Positions 18,809 through 28,468 are shown, numbered from the stretch's first letter. The stretch: 64,000 nt of DNA from Paraburkholderia largidicola (GCF_013426895.1 NZ_AP023176.1:558001-622000), one strand, 5' to 3'. The notes: generated by a model not told the origin, from the letters alone. A program made the numbers and translations.

Positions 18809-19330
18809 GCCGCCATCCAGGCGCCGCAAGCGCCACGAGCCGGCCGGAAGTCATTTGCAAGCTTGACGCTTCCGGCCGGCTGCGAGCCTTGTCGCAGAAG
18901 GCAATTGCCCAATCTGACCGCCCGTCCTGGTACATTCCCTACACAGCCGCCGGCAGGGCGCGGTCTTCGCGCCATCCGTTCCTCAGGCGCCGGGCGCGTC
19001 ATCCGCCCGCAAACGCCCGTCCCATCTCGAAGCGTGACGCCTCCCAACGTCGCATGCACGCTCTCGCACCCGATGCACGAAAACCTTGCATTACCAGAGG
19101 TATGGGAAAGAGCGCAGAAAATGTAGCTGGATGAAGCAAATTGGCTTGATACGCTGCACTTCATGCATTAAGCCCGCGGTTCGCCGGATGTGACGCACGA
19201 ATCTTCTGCCCGTCAGAAGACAGGCGGCATATTGCGCGAGAAACCCGGGTTCGCAATCGAGTGCTGCCGCATATCAAGCAAACGCAATGCGCGGCGCCGA
19301 TTTCCTGAACTCGCCAGTTGGGATGACAGA
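18809..19330. other. Intergenic region with hairpin, no gene seen
   Basis: The 522-bp gap holds the strong inverted repeat at 18838-18881. The open frame of the next gene continues upstream to 19190, but those 47 residues are Arg/Cys-rich and unlike the family, so I treat them as untranslated. The promoter of the betaine-type importer operon should lie in the last 250 bp. Confidence 0.55.
18838..18881 (+). terminator. Perfect 13-bp inverted repeat after clpK
   Basis: AGCCGGCCGGAAG (18838-18850) and CTTCCGGCCGGCT (18869-18881) are exact reverse complements around an 18-nt loop. It starts 30 bp after the clpK stop codon. There is no T-run, so it may act as a 3' stabilising hairpin or weak terminator rather than a classical intrinsic terminator. 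Confidence 0.5.
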
Positions 19331-20620
19331 ATGACGCCAAACCTGACATTCGCGCCGGACAGCATGGTCCATCCGGGTACCTTCGGAGCGGACGACGTTT
19401 CCGCAGCGGCGAAGCCTGTCGCTATCTCCGGGACCGATATTCTCACGGTCAAGAACCTGTCGAAGATCTTCGGACCCAAGCCCGAGCGTGCCGCTGGACT
19501 GATCAGGCAAGGTCTCGGCCGGAATGAAATCTTCGAGCAGACGGGCAACATGGTTGCCGTCAACGATGTGAGCCTCAGCGTGAAGGCGGGCGAAATTTTC
19601 GTCGTCATGGGCCTGTCCGGTTCGGGCAAGTCGACGCTGGTGCGCCTTCTGAACCGTCTGATCGAGCCGACGTCGGGCCAGGTCATTCTCGAAGGCCGCG
19701 ACATCGCGCCGATGTCGACGCCGGAACTGCGCGACGTGCGCCGCAAGAAGATGGCGATGGTGTTCCAGTCCTTCGCGCTGCTGCCGAACCGCACGGTGCT
19801 CGACAACATCGCCTATGGACTCGAAGTCGCGGGCCTCAAGAAGGCCGAGCGCTACGACATCGCACGCGCCGCGCTAACGCGGGTCGGCCTTGGCTCGTAT
19901 GAAAAGCTGCTGCCGGGCGAACTCTCCGGCGGCATGCAGCAACGCGTCGGCCTCGCTCGCGCGCTCGCCGTGAATCCTTCCGTGCTGTTGATGGACGAAG
20001 CCTTCTCGGCGCTCGATCCGCTGATCCGCTTCGAAATGCAAAGCGAACTCCTGCGGCTTCAGAAAGAAGAGCAGCGCACCATCGTGTTCATTTCTCATGA
20101 CATCGAAGAAGCGATCAAGATTGGCGGCCGCATCGGCATCATGAAAGATGGCTGCCTGATTCAGGTCGGCACACCGGCTGAACTGATCCAGTCGCCCGCC
20201 GATGCCTACGTGCGCGACTTCTTCCGCAATGTCGACGTGTCGCGCTTCCTGAAGGCGTCGAGCCTGATGACGACGGTCGAGCGCGGACTGATTTCCTGCG
20301 ACGTCGCTGCGCCTTCGGAGCGCTACCTGAATCAGCTCATCGACAGCGGCGTCGAATGCGGCTACGTGTGCGACGAAGCGGGTCGATATCAGGGCTGCGT
20401 CACGCCGGCTTCGCTGCACAAGACAGGCGGGCATTCGATCAGGGAAGCGTTCGTGAACGACGTGAACGCTGTTCCGCTGGATACGGATCTGCATCAACTG
20501 GCCACGATCGCCTTGAGCCAGCAGCACGACGTACCCGTCACCGACACAGCCGGCAGGCTCGCAGGCGTCGTGTCCTGCCGGACGATTCTCAAGCAGGTCA
20601 TGGAACGGAGAGCAGCATGA
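19331..20620 (+). CDS. Quaternary-amine (betaine-type) ABC importer ATPase with CBS domains
   Basis: ATP-binding subunit of 429 residues, ProV/OpuAA type. It has the N-terminal segment EIFEQTGNMVAVNDVSL typical of this group, Walker A GLSGSGKS, signature LSGGMQQR, Walker B LLMDEAFSALDP and switch His in FISHDIEEA. The last 130 residues form a CBS pair, used in OpuA-type systems to sense ionic strength. I chose the ATG at 19331; the upstream in-frame extension is unlike the family. The stop overlaps the permease start (ATGA). It energises uptake of a betaine- or choline-like compound at the inner membrane. Confidence 0.92.
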   Translation: MTPNLTFAPDSMVHPGTFGADDVSAAAKPVAISGTDILTVKNLSKIFGPKPERAAGLIRQGLGRNEIFEQTGNMVAVNDVSLSVKAGEIFVVMGLSGSGKSTLVRLLNRLIEPTSGQVILEGRDIAPMSTPELRDVRRKKMAMVFQSFALLPNRTVLDNIAYGLEVAGLKKAERYDIARAALTRVGLGSYEKLLPGELSGGMQQRVGLARALAVNPSVLLMDEAFSALDPLIRFEMQSELLRLQKEEQRTIVFISHDIEEAIKIGGRIGIMKDGCLIQVGTPAELIQSPADAYVRDFFRNVDVSRFLKASSLMTTVERGLISCDVAAPSERYLNQLIDSGVECGYVCDEAGRYQGCVTPASLHKTGGHSIREAFVNDVNAVPLDTDLHQLATIALSQQHDVPVTDTAGRLAGVVSCRTILKQVMERRAA

Positions 20621-21498
20621 ACTCGTCAGTCATCGGGAAGTTTGCGGAAAACGCGGTCAACTTTCTCTTTCAGCATTTCCGCGGCGGCTTCGACGCTTTC
20701 TCTGCCGCATTGGGCGCAGTCATCAAGCTGCTGGAAGACGGACTCGCTGCCGTGCCGTTCGTTGCGATGCTCGTGCTGCTCGTCGCCTTCGCATTGTGGC
20801 GGCGTGGCGTCGTGTTCTCGGTGTTCGTCGGCATTGCGCTGCTGGCGATCCACTACATGGGACTGTGGGCGCAGACGGTGTCGACGCTGGCGCTGGTGAT
20901 GGCGGCGACGGTCTTCAGCCTCGTGATCGGTGTGCCGCTGGGCATCTGGGGCGCGCGCAACAAACGCGTCGAAATGGTCCTGCGCTCGCTGCTCGATTTC
21001 ATGCAGACGATGCCGGCATTCGTCTATCTGATCCCCGCTGTCATCCTGTTCGGCCTGGGCCGTGTCCCTGCCGTGATCGCCACCATCGTGTTTTCGATGC
21101 CGCCTGTGGTACGCCTCACTACCCTGGGCATCCGCCAGGTGCGCGAAGAACTGCTGGAAGCGGGCCGCTCGTTCGGCAGCACGGATTCGCAACTGCTCTG
21201 GAAAATCCAGTTGCCAAATGCGCTGCCGTCGATCATGGCCGGCGTGAACCAGACCATCATGATGGCGCTTTCGATGGTCGTGGTCGCGTCGATGATCGGC
21301 GCGGGCGGCCTGGGCGAATACGTGTTGAGCGGCATCCAGCGGCTCGATATCGGCATCGGATTCGAGGGCGGACTGGGCGTCGTGCTGCTCGCCATCGTGC
21401 TCGACCGTCTCACGGAGAGCTTCGGCGTGAAGGCGACGAAGGCGAAGCGCACCGTTCGAACCACGAAGCCTGGCACGAACGCGGCGGTGCGCACCTGA
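20617..21498 (+). CDS. Betaine-type ABC importer permease (ProW-like)
   Basis: Inner-membrane permease of 293 residues with about six transmembrane helices. The binding-protein-dependent transport signature is present as EAGRSFGSTDSQLLWKIQLP, the coupling helix that contacts the ATPase. ALPSIMAGVNQTIMMALSMV and GAGGLGEYV are typical of the ProW/OpuAB group. The start ATG overlaps the ATPase stop by 4 bp. It works with the preceding ATPase and the binding protein encoded 98 bp downstream. Confidence 0.93.
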   Translation: MNSSVIGKFAENAVNFLFQHFRGGFDAFSAALGAVIKLLEDGLAAVPFVAMLVLLVAFALWRRGVVFSVFVGIALLAIHYMGLWAQTVSTLALVMAATVFSLVIGVPLGIWGARNKRVEMVLRSLLDFMQTMPAFVYLIPAVILFGLGRVPAVIATIVFSMPPVVRLTTLGIRQVREELLEAGRSFGSTDSQLLWKIQLPNALPSIMAGVNQTIMMALSMVVVASMIGAGGLGEYVLSGIQRLDIGIGFEGGLGVVLLAIVLDRLTESFGVKATKAKRTVRTTKPGTNAAVRT

Positions 21499-21596
21499 CG
21501 ATAACGCACGCCGTCATCTCGCAGTAAAGCACTAACACACCACATCGCTATGTCTTTCCATTTTCTAATACTTCAATAATCGCGTAGGAGTACTGT

Positions 21597-22472
21597 ATGA
21601 AGATCAATCTGTTCAAATCGCTGGTTGCGAAGCTGACTGTGTCGACGGTCGTCGCAGTGAGCGCTGGCCACGCTGTGGCAGCCGAGCCGATCAAGATGGC
21701 CGTGACCAACTGGGCAGACGTGCTCGCTGTCGCCAACGTGGCCAAGTACGCGCTCGAGACCAGTCTCAAGCAGCCCGTCCAGTTCGTGCAGGCGGATATC
21801 GGCATCCAGTATCAGGGCGTTGCGCGCGGCGATCTCGACATCATGGTTGGCGGCTGGTTGCCCGTCACGCATGGTGCCTACTACGCGAAGTACAAGAACG
21901 ACATGGAAGACGTCGGCGTGATCTATACGGGCGGCAAGAACGGCTGGGCGGTGCCGGCCTACATTCCCGAGTCGCAGCTTGCAACGATCTCCGACCTGGA
22001 AAAGCCGGAAGTGAAGAGCAAGCTGAACGGCACCATTCAAGGTATCGAGCCCGGCGGCGGTCTGATGCAGGCATCGGAAAAGGCGCTCAAGGCGTACGAC
22101 CTGAATGGCTACAACCTGCAATCGTCGAGCGAGGCAGGCATGCTCGCGGGCGTGTCGCGCGCCTATCAGTCGAAGCAATGGGTCGTCGCCACGGTCTGGA
22201 GCCCGCACTGGCTGTTCCAGAAGTGGCAGATGCGCTACCTGAAGGACCCGAAAGGCACGTTGGGCGGCGAGGAGCAGGTGCATGGGTTTGCATCGAAGCA
22301 GTTCGCAACGAAATTCCCGCGTGCTGATGTGTTCTTCAAGCACTTCAAGCTGACGCTCGCCGACGTCGAGGCGATCGAATTCGAAGGCAACAGCACGAAC
22401 GACTACGCGACGGCCGCAAAGAAATTCGTCGATGCCCATCCGGAAAAGCTGAAGGCCTGGTTGCAGCAATAA
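21597..22472 (+). CDS. Betaine-type ABC importer substrate-binding protein (OpuAC-like)
   Basis: Periplasmic binding protein of 291 residues with a signal peptide cleaved after AVAA. Aromatic residues that form the cation-binding box of glycine betaine and choline receptors are visible: Trp in [14 protein letters not shown] and VWSPHWLF. This supports a ligand with a quaternary ammonium or sulfonium group. The ribosome site TAGGAG precedes the ATG. Third gene of the importer operon; GlyA follows 89 bp later. Confidence 0.92.
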   Translation: MKINLFKSLVAKLTVSTVVAVSAGHAVAAEPIKMAVTNWADVLAVANVAKYALETSLKQPVQFVQADIGIQYQGVARGDLDIMVGGWLPVTHGAYYAKYKNDMEDVGVIYTGGKNGWAVPAYIPESQLATISDLEKPEVKSKLNGTIQGIEPGGGLMQASEKALKAYDLNGYNLQSSSEAGMLAGVSRAYQSKQWVVATVWSPHWLFQKWQMRYLKDPKGTLGGEEQVHGFASKQFATKFPRADVFFKHFKLTLADVEAIEFEGNSTNDYATAAKKFVDAHPEKLKAWLQQ

Positions 22473-22561
22473 GCCGCAATCAGCCGAACAGCACCCGCAT
22501 CGCATCGACCGTTGTCGCCGTCTTGCACTACATGCTTCACGATCTTTCCCGGAGTAACCAC

Positions 22562-23857
22562 GTGAACGAGAACTCGCGCTTTTTTGCAGAACCGCTCCAG
22601 AGCCGCGACCCTGTCATCGCATCGGAGATTGCGCTGGAATTGCGCCGCCAGCAGACGCAGATCGAACTGATCGCTTCCGAGAACATCGTCTCGGCAGCGG
22701 TGATGGAAGCGCAAGGCACCGTGCTGACCAACAAATACGCGGAAGGCTATCCGTCGAAGCGTTACTACGGCGGCTGCGAGCATGTGGACCGCGTCGAGGC
22801 GCTCGCCATCGACCGCGTGAAGGCGCTGTTCGAATCCGAGTACGCCAATGTGCAGCCGCATTCGGGCGCGCAGGCAAATGGCGCGGTGATGCTCGCGCTC
22901 GTCAAGCCGGGCGACACGGTGATGGGCATGTCGCTCGATGCGGGCGGCCACCTGACGCACGGCGCGCGTCCCGCGCTGTCGGGCAAGTGGTTCAACGCGG
23001 TTCAGTACGGCGTGAATCCGCAAACGTATCGCATCGACTACGAGCAGGTGCGCAGGCTGGCTGAAGAGCATCGGCCGAAGCTGATCATCGCGGGCTACTC
23101 GGCGTATCCGCGTGCGCTGGACTTCGCCGCATTCCGCGACATCGCCGATAGCGTGGGCGCGCTGCTGATGGTCGACATGGCGCACATCGCGGGCATCGTC
23201 GCAGCGGGGCGGCACGAGAACCCGGTGCGATTCGCCGATGTCGTGACATCGACGACGCACAAGACGCTGCGCGGTCCGCGTGGGGGCTTCATTCTCACCA
23301 ACAACGGCGACATCGCGAAGAAGATCAACTCGGCCGTCTTCCCCGGCTTGCAGGGCGGGCCGCTGATGCATGTCATTGCGGGCAAGGCGGTCGCGTTCGG
23401 CGAAGCGCTCCGGCCGGAGTTCACCGCCTATATCGACCAGGTGCTGCGCAACGCCCAGGCGCTCGGCGATGTGCTCAAGTCGGGCGGGCTGAGCCTCGTG
23501 ACGGACGGCACCGACAACCATTTGCTGCTCGTCGATCTGCGCTCGAAGGGTCTGACGGGTACGCAGGCGGAGAAGGCGCTGGAGCGCGCCGGCATCACCT
23601 GCAACAAGAACGGCATTCCGTTCGACACGCAGAACCCGACTGTCACGTCGGGCATTCGCCTCGGCACACCGGCAGGCACGACGCGTGGTTTTGGCACCGC
23701 GCAATTCGAACAGATCGGCCAGATGATTCTGGAAGTGTTGTCCGCGCTGGAACACGAACCTGCGGGCGACGAGCAGGTCGAGCGCGCTGTCCGCAGTCGC
23801 GTGCGCGATCTGTGCAGCCAGTTCCCCATTTACTCGCATGCCGAAGCGCTTGTGTAA
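22562..23857 (+). CDS. glyA: Serine hydroxymethyltransferase
   Basis: PLP enzyme of 431 residues that interconverts serine and glycine with tetrahydrofolate. Family motifs include [27 protein letters not shown] and the cofactor lysine 234 in [14 protein letters not shown] choose the GTG at 22562 because GGAGTAACCAC places a ribosome site correctly and VNENSRFF starts where the family starts; an ATG at 22532 is a weaker option. In this position it is probably a second, catabolic copy handling glycine or one-carbon units from demethylation, as in betaine-degradation clusters. Confidence 0.95.
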   Translation: MNENSRFFAEPLQSRDPVIASEIALELRRQQTQIELIASENIVSAAVMEAQGTVLTNKYAEGYPSKRYYGGCEHVDRVEALAIDRVKALFESEYANVQPHSGAQANGAVMLALVKPGDTVMGMSLDAGGHLTHGARPALSGKWFNAVQYGVNPQTYRIDYEQVRRLAEEHRPKLIIAGYSAYPRALDFAAFRDIADSVGALLMVDMAHIAGIVAAGRHENPVRFADVVTSTTHKTLRGPRGGFILTNNGDIAKKINSAVFPGLQGGPLMHVIAGKAVAFGEALRPEFTAYIDQVLRNAQALGDVLKSGGLSLVTDGTDNHLLLVDLRSKGLTGTQAEKALERAGITCNKNGIPFDTQNPTVTSGIRLGTPAGTTRGFGTAQFEQIGQMILEVLSALEHEPAGDEQVERAVRSRVRDLCSQFPIYSHAEALV

Positions 23858-23894
23858 AGCGATTCGCTGATCCACTACTCAAGAGAGAATCGAA

Positions 23895-24782
23895 ATGAGC
23901 TTCGAGGGCGTACACACACCGCTCGTCACCCCGTTCAAGGCGGATGGCGAAATCGATCACACGTTGCTCGGCAAGCACGCCGCGAATCTCGCCGGCCGTG
24001 TCGCCGGCCTCGGCGTCGGCGGAACGACGGGCGAATACTACGCGTTGAGTTTCGACGAACGCGTGGAGACGTTTCACACCGTTGCCGAAGCGGCGGGCGG
24101 CAAGACGTATCTGACGGCCGGCATCAACGCGACAACGACGAAAGAAGTGATCCGTCTAGGCCAGGAAGCGAAGCGTGCGGGCCTGAATGCACTCCTGCTC
24201 GCCGCGCCGTACTACGCGCAGCCGACCCAGGACGAACTGCTGACCCACCTGCTGAAGGTGGACGACAGTCTCGACATGCCCGTCATGCTGTACAACTTTC
24301 CGGCGCGCACGGGCACGGACATCAGCGACGGCGTGCTGTCGAAACTGCTCGAACGTCCCAACTTCATCGCGATGAAGGAAAGCACGGGCGATATTTCGCA
24401 TCTGCATCATCTCGCCACGCACTTCAAGGATCGGCTGGTGCTGAGCTGCGGGATGGACGACCAGGCGCTGGAGTTCTTCGTATGGGGCGCAAAGAGCTGG
24501 GTGGGCGGCGCGTCCAACTTCCTGCCGGAAGCACACACGGCGCTGTTCGATGCGTGCGTGAAGCAAGGCGACTTCACAACCGGCCGCAAGCTGATGGCGC
24601 AGTTGCTGCCCGTGCTCGAACTACTGGAACGCAGCGGCAAGTTCATTCAATACGTCCGATACGGCTGCGAGCTGGCCGGCATGCCCGTCGGCGTCGCACG
24701 CGCGCCGCTCGGCACGCTCGATGAAAACGAACGCAGCGGCTTTGCGAAGCTCGTACGCCCGATGTTGTCCAACGCTCAGTAA
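23895..24782 (+). CDS. DapA-family lyase/aldolase (not necessarily dihydrodipicolinate synthase)
   Basis: Class I (Schiff-base) TIM-barrel enzyme of 295 residues. GGTTGEYYALS (Thr44-Thr45) binds the carboxylate, Tyr133 (LYNFPART) and Lys161 (FIAMKEST) are the catalytic pair. The family includes DapA, hydroxyproline-pathway deaminases, keto-deoxy-sugar dehydratases and aldolases. In this operon, between glyA and an amine oxidase gene, a catabolic reaction on a keto acid or imino acid is more likely than lysine biosynthesis. The ribosome site AGAGAG precedes the ATG. The exact reaction is unknown. Confidence 0.9.
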   Translation: MSFEGVHTPLVTPFKADGEIDHTLLGKHAANLAGRVAGLGVGGTTGEYYALSFDERVETFHTVAEAAGGKTYLTAGINATTTKEVIRLGQEAKRAGLNALLLAAPYYAQPTQDELLTHLLKVDDSLDMPVMLYNFPARTGTDISDGVLSKLLERPNFIAMKESTGDISHLHHLATHFKDRLVLSCGMDDQALEFFVWGAKSWVGGASNFLPEAHTALFDACVKQGDFTTGRKLMAQLLPVLELLERSGKFIQYVRYGCELAGMPVGVARAPLGTLDENERSGFAKLVRPMLSNAQ

Positions 24783-24787
24783 CGTGC

Positions 24788-26119
24788 ATGACCTCGAAAC
24801 TGGAATTCGCGCGGTTTCCCGCCCCGGACGGCGTGAACGGATGGTGGGAAAGCCTGCCGCCGCCTGCGCCTGCCGTCGCGGTGTCGTCTGAGCGCCGCTA
24901 CGACTGGGTCGTGGTCGGCGGCGGCATTACGGGCCTGTGCGCGGCCCGGCGCCTGGCCGAACTGGCGCCCGATGCGTCGATTGCGCTGGTCGAGGCGGAT
25001 CGTATCGGGCGCACGACGGCCGGGCGCAATTCCGGCTTCTTCGTCGATCTGCCGCACGACATCAGCAGCGAGAGCTATTCGCGCAGCGTGGAGGCGGACA
25101 AGGCAGACGTCCGCTTTCAGCGTCACGGCATCGACTATGTGCGCTCGGTCGTGAAGCAGCACGGCATCGAGTGCGACTGGCGCGACGATGGGAAATTTCA
25201 TGCGTCGGTGAACCGGAAGGGGCATGGGGCGCTGGCGCATTTTGCCGAGGGCCTCGAACGTATCGAGGAATCGTTCGAATGGCTCGACGCAGCCGCCATT
25301 GCGAAGGTGACGGGCACCGACTTCTACGAGGGTGCGCTCTTCACGCCCGGCTGCAGCACGGTGCAGCCCGCGGCGCTGATGCGCGGTCTCGCTGCGAGCC
25401 TGCCCGGCAACGTGCAGGTTTTCGAACTCAGCGCGGTGACGCGGATCGAGGACCAGGGGCTTTCGAAGGTGTTGACCTTCGCGGGCGGCAAGATCGTCGC
25501 GAAGCGCGTGATTCTCTGCACCAACGCCTATGCGGCGACGTTCGGCGGACATCCGAACGGCCTGCTGCCTGTGTACACGTTCGCGTCGATGACGCGTGTC
25601 ATGAAGCCGGAAGAAGTTCAGCGGCTAGGCGGCACGCGCTCATGGGCGCTGATTCCCGCCGACCCGATGGGCTCGACGGTGCGCCGTCTGATCACGGACC
25701 GCATCTGCGTTCGCAATCACTTTGCTTTCCGGCCGAATCTGGAAGTATCGCCGGCCGATCTGGCGAAAGCGAAGAGCCTGCATCAACGGTCGTTCGACCG
25801 GCGCTTTCCGATGTTGAAGGACGTCGAACTCGAATACACGTGGGGCGGTCCGCTGTGCCTGTCGGCGAACAACGGCGCGTTGTTCGGGCGCCGGGCCGAC
25901 GGCGTGTTCGAAGCGGTCGGATGCAATGGCCTGGGCTTAAGCCGAGGGTCGGCGTCAGGCAAGCTGATCGCCGAATACGCGCTCGGCCAGTCCAGCGATC
26001 TCGTCCGTCAGCTTCTGAACCAGCCGCATCCGCGTTCGCTGCCCGTGCGTCCCATTGCGGACGTCGCGGTATCGGCGGCCATCTGGGTCAAGGAATTTTC
26101 GGCGGGTGCCGAGCTTTAA
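24788..26119 (+). CDS. FAD-dependent amine oxidoreductase (DAO/PuuB-like)
   Basis: Flavoprotein oxidase of 443 residues. The dinucleotide-binding motif VVVGGGITGLCAARRLAEL lies at about 40-58, followed by AGRNSGFF, typical of DadA/PuuB-like enzymes; the C-terminal FAD motif reads CNGLGLSRGSASGKLIAEY. Relatives oxidise gamma-glutamylputrescine, sarcosine-type N-methyl amines or D-imino acids to imines or aldehydes. It starts 5 bp after the DapA-family gene, and the following aldehyde dehydrogenase gene is 17 bp downstream, so oxidation to an aldehyde and then an acid is the likely sequence. Confidence 0.9.
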   Translation: MTSKLEFARFPAPDGVNGWWESLPPPAPAVAVSSERRYDWVVVGGGITGLCAARRLAELAPDASIALVEADRIGRTTAGRNSGFFVDLPHDISSESYSRSVEADKADVRFQRHGIDYVRSVVKQHGIECDWRDDGKFHASVNRKGHGALAHFAEGLERIEESFEWLDAAAIAKVTGTDFYEGALFTPGCSTVQPAALMRGLAASLPGNVQVFELSAVTRIEDQGLSKVLTFAGGKIVAKRVILCTNAYAATFGGHPNGLLPVYTFASMTRVMKPEEVQRLGGTRSWALIPADPMGSTVRRLITDRICVRNHFAFRPNLEVSPADLAKAKSLHQRSFDRRFPMLKDVELEYTWGGPLCLSANNGALFGRRADGVFEAVGCNGLGLSRGSASGKLIAEYALGQSSDLVRQLLNQPHPRSLPVRPIADVAVSAAIWVKEFSAGAEL

Positions 26120-26136
26120 ATCTGTGAGGACAGGAC

Positions 26137-27630
26137 ATGACGACGTATCAGGAATGGAAGCAGAAAGCGGAAGGCTTGTCGCTCGACGGCAGAGCCTTTA
26201 TCGCGGGACAGCGCACAAACGCGGCATCGAACGAGACGTTTGCGACGCTCAATCCTTCTACGGGTAAAGTGCTGGCCGACATCGCGAAGTGCGATGTGAA
26301 GGATATCGACCGCGCGGTCGCGGCGGCGCGGGATGCATTCGAGTCCGGCGTGTGGTCGAAAGCCGCGCCCGCCCAGCGCAAGGCAGTGCTGCTGCGACTC
26401 GCGCAACTGATCGACGACAACGCCCAGGAACTCGCGCTGCTCGAAGCGCTGGAAGCCGGCAAGCCGATCAGCGAATGCCTGGGACTGGACATTCCCGAGT
26501 CGGCGGCGTGCATCCGCTGGCATGCCGAAGTCACCGACAAGCGATACGACGCGCTGTCGCCGTCGGGCGCGAGCGTCGTCAGCATGATTACGCGCGAACC
26601 GATCGGTGTCGTGGGCGCGGTGCTGCCGTGGAATTTTCCGGCCCTCATGCTCGCATGGAAAATCGGCCCGGCGCTGTCGGTCGGCAACAGCGTGATCGTG
26701 AAGCCTGCCGAGCAGACCTCGCTGTCCACGCTGCGCATCGCCGATCTCGCGCTGGAAGCGGGCGTGCCCGCAGGCGTGTTGAGCGTCGTGACGGGCCTGG
26801 GCGAAAGCGCGGGTCAGGCGTTGGGCCGTCATGCGGACGTCGATCTGGTGGCGTTCACGGGCTCGACGGAAACCGGCAAGCGGTTTCTGCATTACTCGGC
26901 TGACACGAACCTGAAGCGCGTCGTGCTCGAATGCGGCGGCAAGAACCCGCAGGTCGTGTTGCCCGATGTCGCGAATCTCGATGCCGTCGCCGAGCAGGCC
27001 GTCGCCGCCGCGTTCTGGAACATGGGCGAGAACTGCAGCGCGGGCTCGCGCATTCTGGTTCCAGCGTCGCTGAAGGCGAGCCTGCTGGAAAAAGTACAGG
27101 CGGTTCTGGAAGGATGGAAGACGGGCGATCCGCTCGACCCCGACGTCAAGCTCGGTTCGCTGATCGAGCAGAAGCATTTCGAAAAGGTGCTCGCTCACAT
27201 CGAAAAGGCGAAGGCGGAGGGCGCGCGCGTCGTGTGCGGCGGCAAGGCCACGCGCGCCGACTCGGGCGGCTGGTTCGTCGAGCCGACGATCTTCGACAAC
27301 GTGACGCCGGACATGAGCATCGCGCGCGAAGAAGTGTTCGGCCCGGTCGTGTGTTTCATCGAATATGCGGATATCGACGAAGCCGTGCAGATTGCCAACG
27401 ACACCTGCTACGGCCTCGCCGCCTCGCTGTGGACCGACAACGTGAACCATGCGCACAAGATCGCGGCGCGGATTCGCGCGGGCACGGTGACGGTGAACTG
27501 CTTCGGCGAAGGCGACCTGTCGACGCCGTTCGGCGGGTTCAAGCAATCGGGCTTTGGCGGCCGCGACAAATCCGTCTATGCGCACGACCAGTACTGCGAG
27601 TTGAAGACCACCTGGCTGAAGCTCGACTAA
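26137..27630 (+). CDS. NAD(P)-dependent aldehyde dehydrogenase (PuuC-like)
   Basis: Aldehyde dehydrogenase of 497 residues, normal length. Catalytic Glu265 (VLECGGKNP) and Cys300 (MGENCSAGSR) are present, with the cofactor motif FTGSTETGK and PWNFPALMLAWK. The C-terminus FGGFKQSGFGGRDKS resembles the gamma-aminobutyraldehyde/betaine-aldehyde group and PuuC most closely. It follows the FAD oxidase gene in the same operon and would oxidise its aldehyde product. A hairpin at 27652 follows the stop codon. Confidence 0.93.
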   Translation: MTTYQEWKQKAEGLSLDGRAFIAGQRTNAASNETFATLNPSTGKVLADIAKCDVKDIDRAVAAARDAFESGVWSKAAPAQRKAVLLRLAQLIDDNAQELALLEALEAGKPISECLGLDIPESAACIRWHAEVTDKRYDALSPSGASVVSMITREPIGVVGAVLPWNFPALMLAWKIGPALSVGNSVIVKPAEQTSLSTLRIADLALEAGVPAGVLSVVTGLGESAGQALGRHADVDLVAFTGSTETGKRFLHYSADTNLKRVVLECGGKNPQVVLPDVANLDAVAEQAVAAAFWNMGENCSAGSRILVPASLKASLLEKVQAVLEGWKTGDPLDPDVKLGSLIEQKHFEKVLAHIEKAKAEGARVVCGGKATRADSGGWFVEPTIFDNVTPDMSIAREEVFGPVVCFIEYADIDEAVQIANDTCYGLAASLWTDNVNHAHKIAARIRAGTVTVNCFGEGDLSTPFGGFKQSGFGGRDKSVYAHDQYCELKTTWLKLD

Positions 27631-27651
27631 GCCGGGTCGAAACCACTGACA

Positions 27652-27672
27652 GCCCAGCCATGCCGGCTGGGC
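27652..27672 (+). terminator. Hairpin after the aldehyde dehydrogenase gene
   Basis: GCCCAGCC and GGCTGGGC form an 8-bp perfect stem with loop ATGCC, 21 bp after the stop codon. No T-run follows, so it may reduce rather than stop transcription into the ProC-like gene. Confidence 0.45.
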
Positions 27673-27697
27673 ATGCATCACATTCACGCGAGGCCAC

Positions 27698-28468
27698 ATG
27701 CGAGCTGGATTCATCGGAACGGGCACGATCACACAAGCGGTCGTGAAGGGCATGCTCAGATTCGGCGTGCCGTTCGAGCGGATATCGCTGTCGCCGCGCA
27801 ATGCGCAGACGGCGGCGGAGCTTGCCGCGCTCGACGGGCGTATCCACGTCTGCGCGAGCAACCAACAAGTGCTGGATGACTCGGATGTCGTTTGCCTGGC
27901 TGTCGTGCCGCAAATCGCGGCCGAAGTGCTCGGCGAACTCGAATTCGGTTCGCGTCACCACGTCATCAGTTTCATGGCGGGTATTTCTCTCGATCAGTTG
28001 CGCAGCCTTGTCCGCACGAACGGCAAGCTTGCGCGTGCCGTGCCGCTGCCAGCCGTCGCAGAGGGCAAGGGCAGTACCGCGATCTGCCCCGCCGACGAAG
28101 TCGCCAAAGCAATCTTCGCGGCGCTCGGTGAAGCAGTGGAAGTCGACAGCGAAGACAGGTTCGACGCCTTGTCGGCCGTCACGGCGACGATGGCGAGCTT
28201 CTACGCGGTGCTCGAAACCCAGGCGTCGTGGCTCGCGAAACAGGGCATCGACTACGCCGACGCGCGTGCATTTTTGTCCGGCTACTGTGTAGGACTTGCC
28301 CACGACACGACCCGCACGGCCCAGCCGTTTTCAGCAATGGCCATGCATTGCATGACACCGGGCGGCATCAACGAACAGGTGCACACCGAGCTTTCCCGCC
28401 GTGGGGCATACGCTTGCTACAGCGAAGCGCTCGACGGCGTGCTGCGCCGTATCAGGGGCCGGGCGTAG
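27698..28468 (+). CDS. ProC-like pyrroline-5-carboxylate reductase family protein
   Basis: Reductase-family protein of 256 residues. The N-terminal Rossmann motif GFIGTGTITQAVVKG lacks the usual third glycine spacing of ProC but keeps the fold pattern, and AVPLPAVAEGKGSTA corresponds to the P-site region of pyrroline-5-carboxylate reductase. The C-terminal dimer domain is recognisable (TPGGINEQVHTELSRRGAY, matching the TPGGTT-type motif). Placement behind an amine oxidase and an aldehyde dehydrogenase suggests reduction of a cyclic imine or a related salvage step. Function as a true proline-biosynthesis enzyme is doubtful. Confidence 0.82.
   Translation: MRAGFIGTGTITQAVVKGMLRFGVPFERISLSPRNAQTAAELAALDGRIHVCASNQQVLDDSDVVCLAVVPQIAAEVLGELEFGSRHHVISFMAGISLDQLRSLVRTNGKLARAVPLPAVAEGKGSTAICPADEVAKAIFAALGEAVEVDSEDRFDALSAVTATMASFYAVLETQASWLAKQGIDYADARAFLSGYCVGLAHDTTRTAQPFSAMAMHCMTPGGINEQVHTELSRRGAYACYSEALDGVLRRIRGRA

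Noticed and set aside
16109..18829. A 906-codon antisense open frame across clpK
   Set aside because: Composition is that of a reverse shadow, and the forward frame encodes a full Hsp100 protein with all motifs.
22473..22561. Glycine riboswitch before glyA
   Set aside because: Only 89 bp are available and no tandem aptamer-like pairing is visible.
23895..24782. Naming the lyase dapA for lysine biosynthesis
   Set aside because: The active-site Lys and Tyr are shared by the whole family, and the catabolic operon context argues against biosynthesis.
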